Shown here one piece after another: positions 54,713 to 64,000 of a DNA stretch of 64,000 nucleotides. The notes beneath the pieces are model-generated. The model saw only the letters and a program-made list of their open reading frames with translations. It was not told the DNA's origin and made no database searches. The DNA lies in assembly GCA_036924285.1 (NCBI GenBank), contig JAYKYS010000009.1, positions 2,108,001-2,172,000 of the forward strand, in the 5' to 3' direction. This DNA comes from Asterella californica (Eukaryota; Streptophyta; Marchantiopsida; Marchantiales; Aytoniaceae). Positions within the stretch are counted from its first letter, which is position 1; each line of letters starts with the position of its first letter. A program made the position numbers and the translations under genes.

Positions 54713-56729
54713 GTTCCGACATTTCGAATCGTGATGTTGTTTGCAGGTTGCAAGTCTTGGATGAAGCGTAGAGCTCTTGTCTTCTTAGGTACTGTGAACC
54801 ATCTACTTAGAGTTAATGACATGACTATGTAATTGAAATAAACTTGTTACTTAAGATTATATCTTGCTTAGAGGAAAGATGATCTTAAGGTCTTTTTGTA
54901 AAGAAGAAGTCAACTTCTTCGGAAGACGGAAGACAAAAGATGTAAGACGGAAGACGAGTGTCTTCCAGAAGACATCTTTTGAAAGACGGTGACTGTGTCT
55001 TCGGAAGTACCAACCACGTGTCACATCATCCAAGAGTACGTGTACTACCTAGTAGTAAGCAATTCAGGATAACCGAAAACATTAACCTAAAATTGTAGAG
55101 AAGATACGAGGCGAAGCACATTAGGATGAGATCAGTCGCCTGCTTCTAGCACTGAAGGACAACTACGTTTTGAGAGGTCGATTGCAATCGGGGTATCGAA
55201 TTGAGTCGTGGAAGCAAAGAAAGTGGAATTGGGAACTCATAGGATCGAATTGAGACAAGAGAGAGAGCAAGGTCAATTCTGTTAAACTGGAAGCGCAATC
55301 GAGCTGAAGGAATCTCTGTGGATTTCCAGAAGCAGACATCGAGGGTTGATTAGAGAGGATTCGAAGGAGGAGTAAGCATCGATTGTAGCAGCAGAGATGC
55401 GCAACTCAAGATTGACAGCAGAAGCAGGATCGTGGTGCTACATCGAAGATAGAATTGAAGGTTGAAAGCGCGCAAAAGACTGACGGTGCAACAGAAGTAG
55501 CCGAAAGCAGTACGGAGGTTCTTCTCATGTTCTTTTCTTTTTCCCACCGCTTCTCGTCTCTGATTTGATGTCCCTCGCGCTTCTCCGCTCGTTTGCAAGA
55601 AGCACATCCATCGATTTCCCTACCCTGAACTTTCTTCTACAAAAATTGGACGCAGAAGCGCTGTCTAATTTTCGACAACCATCTTCTCACTTCTTCTCAA
55701 GTTGGAATCGAGCTTCCTCATCTCTCATTCTTAAATTCGATCACCTGACTATCAATTTTCTTATCCTACCTACCACACCTTTGTTCCTGAAACCATGGAC
55801 AGAAGACGCTTCTGGATATTTGAACGTCTTCGGAAGACGACTGTGTTCAATTCGTATCAAGATTGGATTGGATTGGGTTTTGTGTTGAGAGGGGCTTGGT
55901 ATGAATCCTGAGTGACTTGGTTAGTTGATTGTTGTTTCAAGAAGCTAGAAGTTGGGAACCAGGCCTGTGCCTCTCGATCTTCCGAGCTTCTCAAATCCAC
56001 ATCTTCCTAGAGAGACTAGAAGATTGGAAAGGCTGGCAGAATGCGTGAGAAAACGTGAGGGTCCTTTACGGATCTCTTCTGTTCGACCCCTAGCAGTCTA
56101 TTCCTTCTTCTTCTCGAACTTAGAAGAGAGTTGTGAGAAGTCTTGCTGACAGAATTTGGAGAGAATGGTCAAGGGTCATGTCTTCCCGTCGTACATCAAG
56201 CTTTTTTTGAGCGTGTATGAGAGGTGAGGAGTCGGAAGAACAGAGTATGAATGTTCCGTGTATGTTGTGAGGTTAGATTACGTGTCGGAAGTCGAAGACA
56301 GGTGAGACCAATGATGGGAAGCCTGGCTGCAGGAAGTCTTCCGAGTACGTCAGTTAATCGAAAGCTGACACGGGAGTCTTCTTGGAGACCATTGTCACCG
56401 CAGGAGTCCGCGACCATCTTCTGAACTTTTCGTACACTCTGCTTCTCACATATCTTGTATCTTCTATAAGGAAGTAAGATGAAATGCAAGGTGGGTTGTC
56501 TTCTTGGGAATCCATGCGATGCCTTGCTTAGTTAGGATTGTTTAGATATAGCTCGGAAGACGAGAGATACTTAGGAAGCACTGTTAGAATCCCGGAAGAC
56601 GGAATAGCTGTCTTCTGCAAGACTAGATTCATCTTTTGAGAGTGGAAGCTAGATTGTGTGGACTTGGGAAGGATTGAGCCTTCGACTCACAGCAAGTACG
56701 TGTGACTTAGTGTAACAGAGGTTCGAAGC
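54713..56729 (+). other. 5' non-coding part of the GAAGAC-rich element
   Basis: From about 54900 the DNA switches to a GAAGAC/GTCTTC-rich composition. Perfect small palindromes include GAAGAAGT-CA-ACTTCTTC (54903-54920) and GGAAGAC-GAGT-GTCTTCC (54949-54966). ORFs on both strands are short and overlap. It may include an LTR, but no matching copy was recognised. Confidence 0.45.
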
Positions 56730-58673
56730 ATGTCGATGCATCCTCGAGGGTTGGTGTTACCGGAAGTAGAGTTGGTAGAGACCAAACACTTCATTAAGGA
56801 GTTGGGTCTCGACTTCTTTCTATGGGACTGGAACCTCACGGACCAAGGTCTTCTGGAGGAGGTTTGGACAACACTACCTCTTTGCAACCTTGTACCTACG
56901 AAGACAGGGGCCCGCTCGTGGAAGACCATCTTCCTAGACGACGGAGTGGTGGCGCAGAGCCTTTCACAAACAAGAATTCGAGAACCGAGGGTACGAGCTC
57001 GAGAAGAAGATCTTACTCATGGTCTCAAGGAAGTGACATGTGCCTGGAAGCACGACTTGGCTTTTACTAGAAGATAGACAGAGAAGGTTGAAGCTTACCG
57101 GGAGCCGCGGAAGCGTCTTCTGACGAAGCTATTTCTTCACCTCTTTCCCAAAGGAAAAGCACAGAAGACGAGATACCTTGGAGATCATGACGTGGAGTTC
57201 CTGGAAGTCGTCTGGGAGAGACTTCTCATCAATTGGGGCGCTTTCTTCCATGCTTACATTCAGACAGAGTTGGTGTACTTTGGTACCTCAGCAGGAGGAC
57301 ACCTCACCTCAATCTTTTGTTATTTGTATGGGTCCAAAGGGGACTTGACAGAAGATCAGTTGACGAGATATGGACCAACAAAGCAATGTAAGGTGAAGGA
57401 AGAGACCTCGAGAGAGGAAGATCGAGTAGCAGCCGTAACTCCCTCTCCCACTTTAGTGCCTTAGATGAGATCGAGCACTCATCAGAAGACGTTTTCGGTG
57501 TGAGAAGACGACTCCAGCGATACGGAAGACGCATCATCATCGAGGAAGATGGGACCTAAGAGTGTGCTTAAGAAGACCGTCTCTTTCTCGATCATTCATT
57601 CTGAATCGGAGTCAGATTCTCAGGAGGAGACGTTGAGCACCAGAACCGCACAGAAGATAACTTCTCCAACTACAAGGAGTCTTCTGAAGACTCCAGAAGC
57701 CGAAGTATGAGTTGACATTCCGACTATGACTCGAGGAAGCGCAGCAAAGAGAACCACTCCTACAGTGGGAAGAGATTTTCCACCCCGGAAGATGAGAAGA
57801 GTAATGTCTTCTCGCGCGCAGAAGCAGAAGACCACAATGGTGGAAGAGGCATCCTTGCCTCTGGAAGATAGGGAAGACACCTCCGATCAGATTTGTGGAG
57901 ATGAACCTGTCTTCTGCGAGAAGAAGGTTGGAGGAATTCATAGCCTTCTTCCATTTAGAGATCCAGCCAGCCATGGAGTTGGTGGAGAAGCGCGCGATGG
58001 CTCAGGAGAAGTCACTGCGGTCTAGATTCGATCTGCGCATCCTAATGCAGCAGGAAGAGATCCAGAAGAAGGTGGACACGCTGGAAGCCAACCTCCGCAG
58101 CACGGAGAAGCTTGCAGCGAGGTACAAGCAGAAGCAGCCGCTTCTGCCAAGGAGTCAGCACAATTGAGGAAGAGCAACCAGGAGTTGCAAGCACGTCTAC
58201 AGCAGCGTGACCAGGAGGTTTTGTGGGTCAGAGATAATATCACCTCTCTTGTAGAAGAAAAGACGACATGGAAGACACTGCTGGAAGCCGTAGAAGCACA
58301 AGCTGCAGCAGAGAAGACGCAGCGGGAAGAAGCAGAAGCTCGAGCGAATGGACTTATGACGCAGTCGGTGGAAGCACTTCGTAAGAAGTTCAACTTCACC
58401 GCGAGTAGGAAGCTTCTCACCCTAGCTAGGGAGTGGGATGACGATTCCAATGCGATGTTAGTGAAGTGCAAGGACAACATGTTCTGCTACTTGGATCGGC
58501 ATATTGAGGAATTGAAGACGCTTTACCGTCTTTCTTCGATCCCACGACCAGCAGCTACATCTTCTCATGCTCCAGGACCAGCGATCAGGATAGATTTGGA
58601 GAAGGAGGAGTTCGACCTCGCTGTCCACTTGGTAGTGACAGCGCTGTCGTGTCGTGGACCGGCTCCTATCTGA
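56730..58673 (+). pseudogene. Gag-like coiled-coil protein of the GAAGAC-rich element, interrupted
   Basis: The ATG at 56730 opens a frame running to 57464 with one internal TAG (57075-57077). It encodes a Trp/Phe-rich segment ending SIFCYLYGSKGDLTEDQL, which aligns with the ORF at the window's left edge. Further pieces follow: a basic/acidic stretch (57726 on), a coiled-coil start (LEEFIAFFHLEIQPAMELVEK, frame 1, about 57930) and a long Glu/Gln/Ala-rich coiled coil continuing in frame 0 to 58673 and ending DLAVHLVVTA. At least two frameshifts break it. Layout (globular N-part, charged linker, long coiled coil) matches the left-edge protein. A retroelement structural protein is inferred; no protease or RT lies nearby. 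Confidence 0.6.
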
Positions 58674-58721
58674 AATTCAAACTTCGATGCTTGTCGCTCC
58701 AAAGACACTCATGAGAAAGAC

Positions 58722-59220
58722 AAGCTAAGCTCCAGCTTACAGGCTTTTGGCATCATTTCGGATCTCCATTTTCATCACACAGATGGGTAGAGCTCCTTGT
58801 CAGCTTTCCATATGCACTTCATCTACTTTGTTTGGACGCCTAGTGGAAAAGTTACAAGACTTGAAAGATGGAGAAAACAAGCTAGGCCCCAGCTTACGGG
58901 TTTTTGGCACAACTTCGGATCTTCGGTTTTATCGCATCAGTGGATAGAGCTCCTTATCAGCTTTCCAGAGGCACTTCATCTACTTCGTTTGGACGCTTAG
59001 TGGAAAAGTTACAAGACTCAAAAGAGGGAGAAAACAAGCTAAGCCCCAGCTTACGGGCATTTGGCGCAACTTCGGATCTTCACTTTCATCACATAGATGG
59101 GTATAGCTCATTGTCATCTTTCCATGGGCATCTTGTTTACTTCGTTTGGACATCTAGTGAAGAAGTTATGCGACTCGAAAGAAGGCAAAATCAAGCTAAG
59201 CCCTAGTTTACTTGCTGACT
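58722..59220 (+). repeat. 157-bp tandem repeat, three units plus a partial fourth
   Basis: Units begin AAGCTA(A/G)G(C/T)(C/T)CCAGCTTAC at 58722, 58879 and 59036, a constant spacing of 157 bp, with a partial unit at 59193. Each contains AACTTCGGATCTTC-like, TTATCAGCTTTCC-like and TACTTCGTTTGGACG-like blocks. Divergence is modest. It starts about 50 bp after the gag-like ORF, so it lies in the element's 3' region. Confidence 0.9.
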
Positions 59221-60620
59221 GGGTATTTGAGGCTTCAGGCGCTATATCAAAGACGCAAAGGGCCTGCTTCATGATTATTGTGAGAACTTCGTACATACGG
59301 AGACTGTTGCAAGGGGGCTGCTTAAGGGACTTGCTTGTTCTTACGACTTGTCGGTGGACGTTTTGGAGAATTGGGAAGTTCAATACACACCCGCAAGGTG
59401 TCATCGGGTTCAGATCTATGCAGGCTACGCACAGGTTAAGACGGTTCTTGAAGAGACGGATCAGGATTTGTGTTCTGGGGGAAATTGAGACGCAGGAAGC
59501 AGATTTGAGATTTTCAGTTACCTGTGAAGGAGAGTTAGACCGTTCGGACCGTTCCGGAGTCCAAACTTGCTGTCCTTGAATCCATCGAGATCAGAACAAC
59601 GAGTTCTTCAGGAAATTGAAGACGATACGAAGTTTCATCGGGCGGTTTGGGAGTTCTGAGTGAAATTGGCTCGCAGGGAAGCGCTTGCGTCAGGTTTTTC
59701 ATCGTCTGCGACCTGAGATTGGGTTGTTCTTCGTGATCGGTGAGCCAAGCTCTTCGTTCTTGGTGCCTACGCGATCAGGGAGTCGTAGGAGAAGACTGTA
59801 TGTGAATTGGATTGTTGGTTTGGGTATGGTGAGCAAGTTTGAGCCGCAAGGAGCTGATTTACGTCAGTTTTTTGCAACATGCGACCAAATTTCTTGCGTG
59901 GTTTTGCAAGGGGAACTCCAAACGACTTGTTTGCAGTCTTGTTGGGTTCAGGGTAGCTAGATCTATCTGCCAGGGAAGATGGATATCAGTTTAGACGATC
60001 CGTTTGTGCGGTGTGTGCGGTTTTAAGCCGCAGGGAGGAATTTTTGAAGGTTCGGTCACCTGCGACCGAAAATTGGCGATATCTCGGCTGTTGGAAGTCA
60101 AATCTGAAGGTTTCTTGGGTTAACTGAGTCAGCGGAGGAGACCCTATCGACATCTGAAGTCCGTTTGGTGAAAAGAGGAAGTTCACAGATAGGTCTTTTT
60201 CGATTTCTTCGCTACGGGTTTTGCTCTTTTGAGTTCGTTAGTGTTCTGGTTGGCTATATACAGCTTGTGATAGCTAGCTTTAGCTAAGAACTTGTACATG
60301 GATGTGGTTTGGACTTGGGTTTGGATCGTGTGATACTATTGTGGCTCTGCTTGTTAGCAAAGGGAAGTTTCTCTTGCTTTGAGCTACGTTTCGGTGTTTA
60401 TGGGTCAGGGTTGAGAATCAGGGGTTGTTTTTAAGGGCTCTGAGGCAGGTTACAGACCGCTCTGGTCTATTTTTCAGTTCTGTGCTCTTAGGAGAAAGAA
60501 TCGGCAGTGTACATACATTAGGAGTGTATATATTGTAGCGTTCGTTTTCGTGGTTGTTTTTCTCTCTCTTGTCTCTGTTTCAGCACACAACATCTCCACA
60601 GTCAGGAACCTCGCGTTTTC
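59221..60620 (+). other. Non-coding 3' region of the GAAGAC-rich element with a TATA box
   Basis: No gene. Blocks recur loosely: a CTGCGACC/GCGACCAAA/CCTGCGACCGAAAATTGG motif near 59707, 59880 and 60060 suggests older duplications of roughly 180 bp. A TATA-like TATATATT (60527-60534) followed by pyrimidine-rich leader sequence is placed as in an LTR promoter. Confidence 0.4.
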
Positions 60621-61025
60621 TTGGACATCCTTCACGCACAATCCGACACGATAGCGTTGGAAGCCGAGAAGATCCCAGAAGAAGCCCCGGAAGACAAGGT
60701 GTCTTCTGGAAGACGGGAAGTAGAGTTGTCTTCCCAGGTGTTTCGAGTGGAGGAGGTGACTTCCTCTGACCACTATGAAGTCATCCCAGCCCCCAGCTTC
60801 GAACCAGTGCCACAGAAGAGCGAGGAAGCGCACGTGGACTCAGCTCCCCAGAAGACGCTTCCGTCTTCTGAAGCCATCCCAGAAAAGCAAGCCACGAACA
60901 TCGAGGAGGAAGCCACCTCAGTCACACCCGAGGTACCAGCAGGGCTTCCCACTTTATCAGAGGTCGATTTAGGAGTTCAGGTAGGAATCGATCAGGAGGA
61001 GATCACACCCAGTGAATTAGAGTAG
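60621..61025 (+). CDS. Acidic Pro/Glu-rich ORF within the element, no ATG
   Basis: About 134 codons rich in Glu, Pro, Val and Ser (VEEVTSSDHYEVIPAPSFEP and PEVPAGLPTLSEVDLGVQ are typical), preceded by the TATA-like box. The frame has no ATG, so it would need another start or splicing; it may be a decayed coding fragment. It resembles the acidic stretch of the left-edge gag-like protein in composition only. Confidence 0.3.
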   Translation: MDILHAQSDTIALEAEKIPEEAPEDKVSSGRREVELSSQVFRVEEVTSSDHYEVIPAPSFEPVPQKSEEAHVDSAPQKTLPSSEAIPEKQATNIEEEATSVTPEVPAGLPTLSEVDLGVQVGIDQEEITPSELE

Positions 61026-62597
61026 GCAGCAAGTTAAGAAGACAGTTGACTTGCAAATTTTGGTAGACAGCGAAGTCTACTATCTTGAGAGGTGCAACTC
61101 TCCTTGTAATTTTAGATGACTGTCCATGTGATAGAGTAGGCAGCACATAAGTAGAAAGTAAGTTTCCAAACTGAGAAGAGAACCGACTGCATGTGAGATG
61201 ATGGCCTTCTGACAGCACCCCATTTCCCTTGGCTGCGAGTGAGGATTGGAGGGAAACTCTCTCCTGCGACTCAAGCACAAAAGTATAAAGTAGGACACAG
61301 AGTAGAATTTAATACACACTTGTGAGACACATATGAGAGACACATTATACACACATTACGCCCGTTGGTAGAGAAATAAGAATAGAATTGGATTACACAC
61401 GAGGGGTTTGCATTCTCGCTTCTAGTAGTGGATCGAAAAGATGGAGATAGAGATAATGGATAGCCTAGAGCATGGAACGACATCATCGTGCAGTCCTTGT
61501 TCTGAGTTGGTGTGTCGAGGAGTAGGAGCATGAAGTGGAGAGAGTAAGCTTCCCAAAACCAATGTACCTTCTTCTCGAGGAATTGATTTCATATTGAGTG
61601 CAAAAGCTTTGTCTATGTCTTCGGGGCAGTGGGTTTCTTCGAATTCACACCCAATTGTGCATGGGAAGCCTTTTTCTTGAGTGGCAGTGATTGTTAGAAG
61701 CTGTGCAGAGTCGAAGCTTGTCTCATCCAGTGGAGCACTTAGGATTCACGTACGGACAGTCCAATGGATAAGTGCTCCCAAACGACAGAGTAGTCAGAGC
61801 AACGACAAAAGAAAAAAGAAGCCTTCTTTCCACAGCAGAAGACGACATCCTCGAATAGAAGACTGTGTAACTGTAAGTCAATTTGTGGTCTTCTTCTTTC
61901 CCAAATTACTACAAGCAAGGATGGCTTGTTATTCAAGATCCGGACTAGAAGTCTGTCGGAGTCTTAATTTCTCATTTTCATCTTGTTTTCTCTTGTTCGG
62001 ATTTTCTCATCTTCCCATCTTCTCTCATCTTCCCATCTTCCCATCTTCTTCTAGTAAGCTTCTGAGACTTCTATTGAGGTTCCCTGAAGATGAATGTCGT
62101 TGTAGTACTGCAGGAAGACTGTTTTCGTAGGCAGAAGCCTGGGAAGACTACAGGAGGCATACACCATATGATTGATCTAACCCCAATGGAAATTAGAGGA
62201 GCAATGTGTGATAGACATTGGTAATTTGATGTCTACGAAGCAAGAGCAGTCTTCTGGAGGTGCGAGAAGCCGAGTTGAACCTCTAGAAGCCGAGAATTGC
62301 TTCGAGAAGACAGTCGTGGGAAGATTGGAAGTCATGATCTGGAAGCAGAAAGAGTCTTCCCGAGTTTTCCAGTAGATATCTGTGTGATATTTTAAGTTGT
62401 AGTTGTTTGTTTGGGTCCAGGGCACCTTCTGAAGGGTCTGGAAGCCGTGTGGTTTTGTAAGAAGACGAGATTTCTACGAGAAGAGAAATCCTGCGACACT
62501 ACAACAACATGCGCAACCGATCGACGAATTCAACGTCCAACACAGCAAAACGACGAGCGAAATCATCACGCCTACGAGCAGCAACCAAAATGACCTA
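61026..62597. other. Remaining GAAGAC-rich element and right boundary
   Basis: Contains TCTTCCCATCTTC runs (about 61999-62052) and scattered GAAGAC/GTCTTC to about 62480, where the composition reverts. Short ORFs on both strands resemble nothing. The element's right boundary is near 62.5 kb. Confidence 0.4.
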
Positions 62598-62777
62598 ATT
62601 GTATCGTTCGCTCGGAAACAGCCTCCATCGCGAGCACGCCAGAAATAATAGAGATTAACTCCATCCGCCAAACGACTAACCCCACAGCGTCCGATAGTCA
62701 TCGTTTAGATCGCAAATAGTCTCCATCACGAGTCTACCAAAAAAATACGCGTTAACATCATCAGCTGAACGACTAAC
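62598..62777. repeat. Diverged 97-bp direct repeat
   Basis: Two units containing AGCCTCCATCGCGAGC or AGTCTCCATCACGAGT, then AATAATAGAGATTAAC or AATACGCGTTAAC, and ending AACGACTAAC (62671-62680 and 62768-62777). A partial third follows (AATAATACGTCTTAACACC). Confidence 0.7.
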
Positions 62778-64000
62778 GGCACCCTGTCAAAAATAATACG
62801 TCTTAACACCATTGGCCGCCCATTTTTCAAAAATGACCTAACCCTTCCCTATCGCAGCACACCAACTGAAAACGAGCCGCTCCCATCGCTTGGCATTATC
62901 CGGCCTCGACCGGATGTTCGCTTTGGTAGCATATTTTCACAACTTAACAATTGAAGATCAAAAGTTCCCTACTACCTATAGTAAAATAATCATTTCAAGT
63001 TTTAGAATAAGATGTCGGTTAACTGATATTAGAGATGGTCCTCAATTAATTGGTCAATTTCTACGTAATCTGTTCCTTTTCTAATTGATTCCTATCTACA
63101 CCTTTCGCTGTTAAGTTATATCTAAGAGTAAGCGATGCGATCCAAATTTAACTCATAGACTAGTCCTAAAGATCAATTTCCGTGGTCAGTGTTTTTTGAC
63201 TTATAGTATTCGTTCTCAGACTTACACATGTGAGAACCAGTCACATCAAGAACGGCTATCATCATTTATATCACCTATTTTCAACTCCTTGGAAGTATGC
63301 ATATATACAAGTGAGCACCCCGTGCATATTTGTTAAACTCTTCCAAGCGGAATATATATATTCACAGGCGGTTTAATTTATTATTTAATGACTATTTAAA
63401 AAAGATTAAATGAAGTAATAAATTAATCTGTTGAGTATTTGAGCTGAACAAGATGATGCATTTATATCCTCCAAGGTGCATTTGGACTCTATGCACTTAT
63501 GGGTTAAATCGGGCTGTTTTCGTACTTATTGGTCCAATTAACATATCATAATTAGTGAATACTTTAATTATTTACTATTTAAAATATAATTATTATCTAA
63601 TATATATATTCTTTTTCTATTTTATTAAGAAAACAAAAGTTCCCCTGAAGTTATGCATATTTTTCACCCTATCGGTTTTCAGATGGAGAGGGTTGCATGT
63701 TTAATTTATTACATACCCTTTCTGTTAGAAAAGGTTAGGTAATAAACTAATACCAGTTTGAGAACAGGCTCCGATCTTATCATTCCAGAAGCGTGTTCTG
63801 TCCTTCTGTCGTGCTTGTGGGTTCTCTCTGGATCAACCTCTTGTTCTACTAACATTTAACATTTATAGATTAATTAAAATTAAGATTTCACTTTACTTCA
63901 AAATTATATCTATTATATATACATATTTATATAATAAAAAAAATCAAATTACACGTGGAGAAAAAATTCAGATGATATATCTAAAATAATCCCTGAGTCC
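62778..64000. other. AT-rich spacer to the window end
   Basis: No gene. It contains an inverted copy of the dispersed repeat (boxes near 63440-63560) and its palindrome (63703-63748). Confidence 0.5.
63703..63748. repeat. Dispersed palindromic repeat, copy d
   Basis: AATTTATTACATACCCTTTC (63703-63722) faces GAAAAGGTTAGGTAATAAAC (63728-63747) across a 5-base loop. About 200 bp to the left, reading in reverse, are the TATGTTAATTGG and CCCATAAGTG boxes also seen at 11.86 and 26.6 kb. Confidence 0.75.

Noticed and set aside
57612..57974. Reverse-strand ORFs antisense to the GAAGAC-rich gag-like protein
   Set aside because: Their Ser/Leu-rich translation follows from the purine-rich opposite strand; no conserved domain.

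Overview
This is plant nuclear DNA: long AT-rich, transposon-littered spacers around a few intron-containing genes. Two of the four genes encode plastid proteins (a thylakoid FtsH protease and a FAX-type fatty acid exporter), so the host is photosynthetic. The fairly short introns and the kinds of Ty3/gypsy and reverse-transcriptase relics would suit a bryophyte, perhaps a liverwort such as Marchantia, but that is inference and nothing in the window fixes the species.

Four host genes could be assembled exon by exon, every junction being in phase: (1) a type-A chloroplast FtsH protease (FTSH1/FTSH5/VAR1 class), + strand, 14549-17262, 5 exons, 719 aa; (2) a FAX3-like TMEM14 fatty-acid exporter of the plastid envelope, - strand, 19442-22723, 6 exons, 341 aa, convergent with FtsH; (3) a UXT-type prefoldin-like subunit, - strand, 33880-35106, 6 exons, 148 aa; (4) the catalytic LCB2 subunit of serine palmitoyltransferase, - strand, 37359-41421, 12 exons, 487 aa. 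FtsH maintains photosystem II, FAX3 moves fatty acids out of the plastid, and LCB2 starts sphingoid-base synthesis in the ER. They are neighbours, not an operon, and I infer no joint regulation.

The rest is mobile-element territory. At 0-7 kb lie the end of a gag-like element and a Ty3/gypsy gag-pol whose pol frame is uninterrupted except for nonsense codons. A hAT transposase relic lies at 7.4-9.8 kb. Two members of one MITE family lie at 25.8-26.2 kb (perfect 9-bp target duplication, Mutator-like) and 32.1-32.4 kb (inverted copy), with a likely relative at 12.2 kb. A broken non-LTR-type reverse transcriptase with a C-terminal endonuclease-like segment is at 29.0-31.6 kb. A second, reverse-strand Ty3/gypsy pol, its LTR and a gag fragment occupy 49.9-54.7 kb. 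A GAAGAC/GTCTTC-rich element at 54.8-62.5 kb encodes a protein related to that of the left-edge element and carries a 157-bp tandem array. A palindromic repeat based on TTATTACCTAACC / GGTTAGGTAATAA recurs at 12.0, 24.6, 48.8 and 63.7 kb.

I found no new defence or biosynthetic system. The observations most worth following are the nonsense-only decay of both Ty3 elements, the two related gag-like islands, the MITE family with its target duplication, the GC-AG intron in LCB2, and the very small exons in UXT and FAX3. No rRNA gene, convincing tRNA or CRISPR array was seen.
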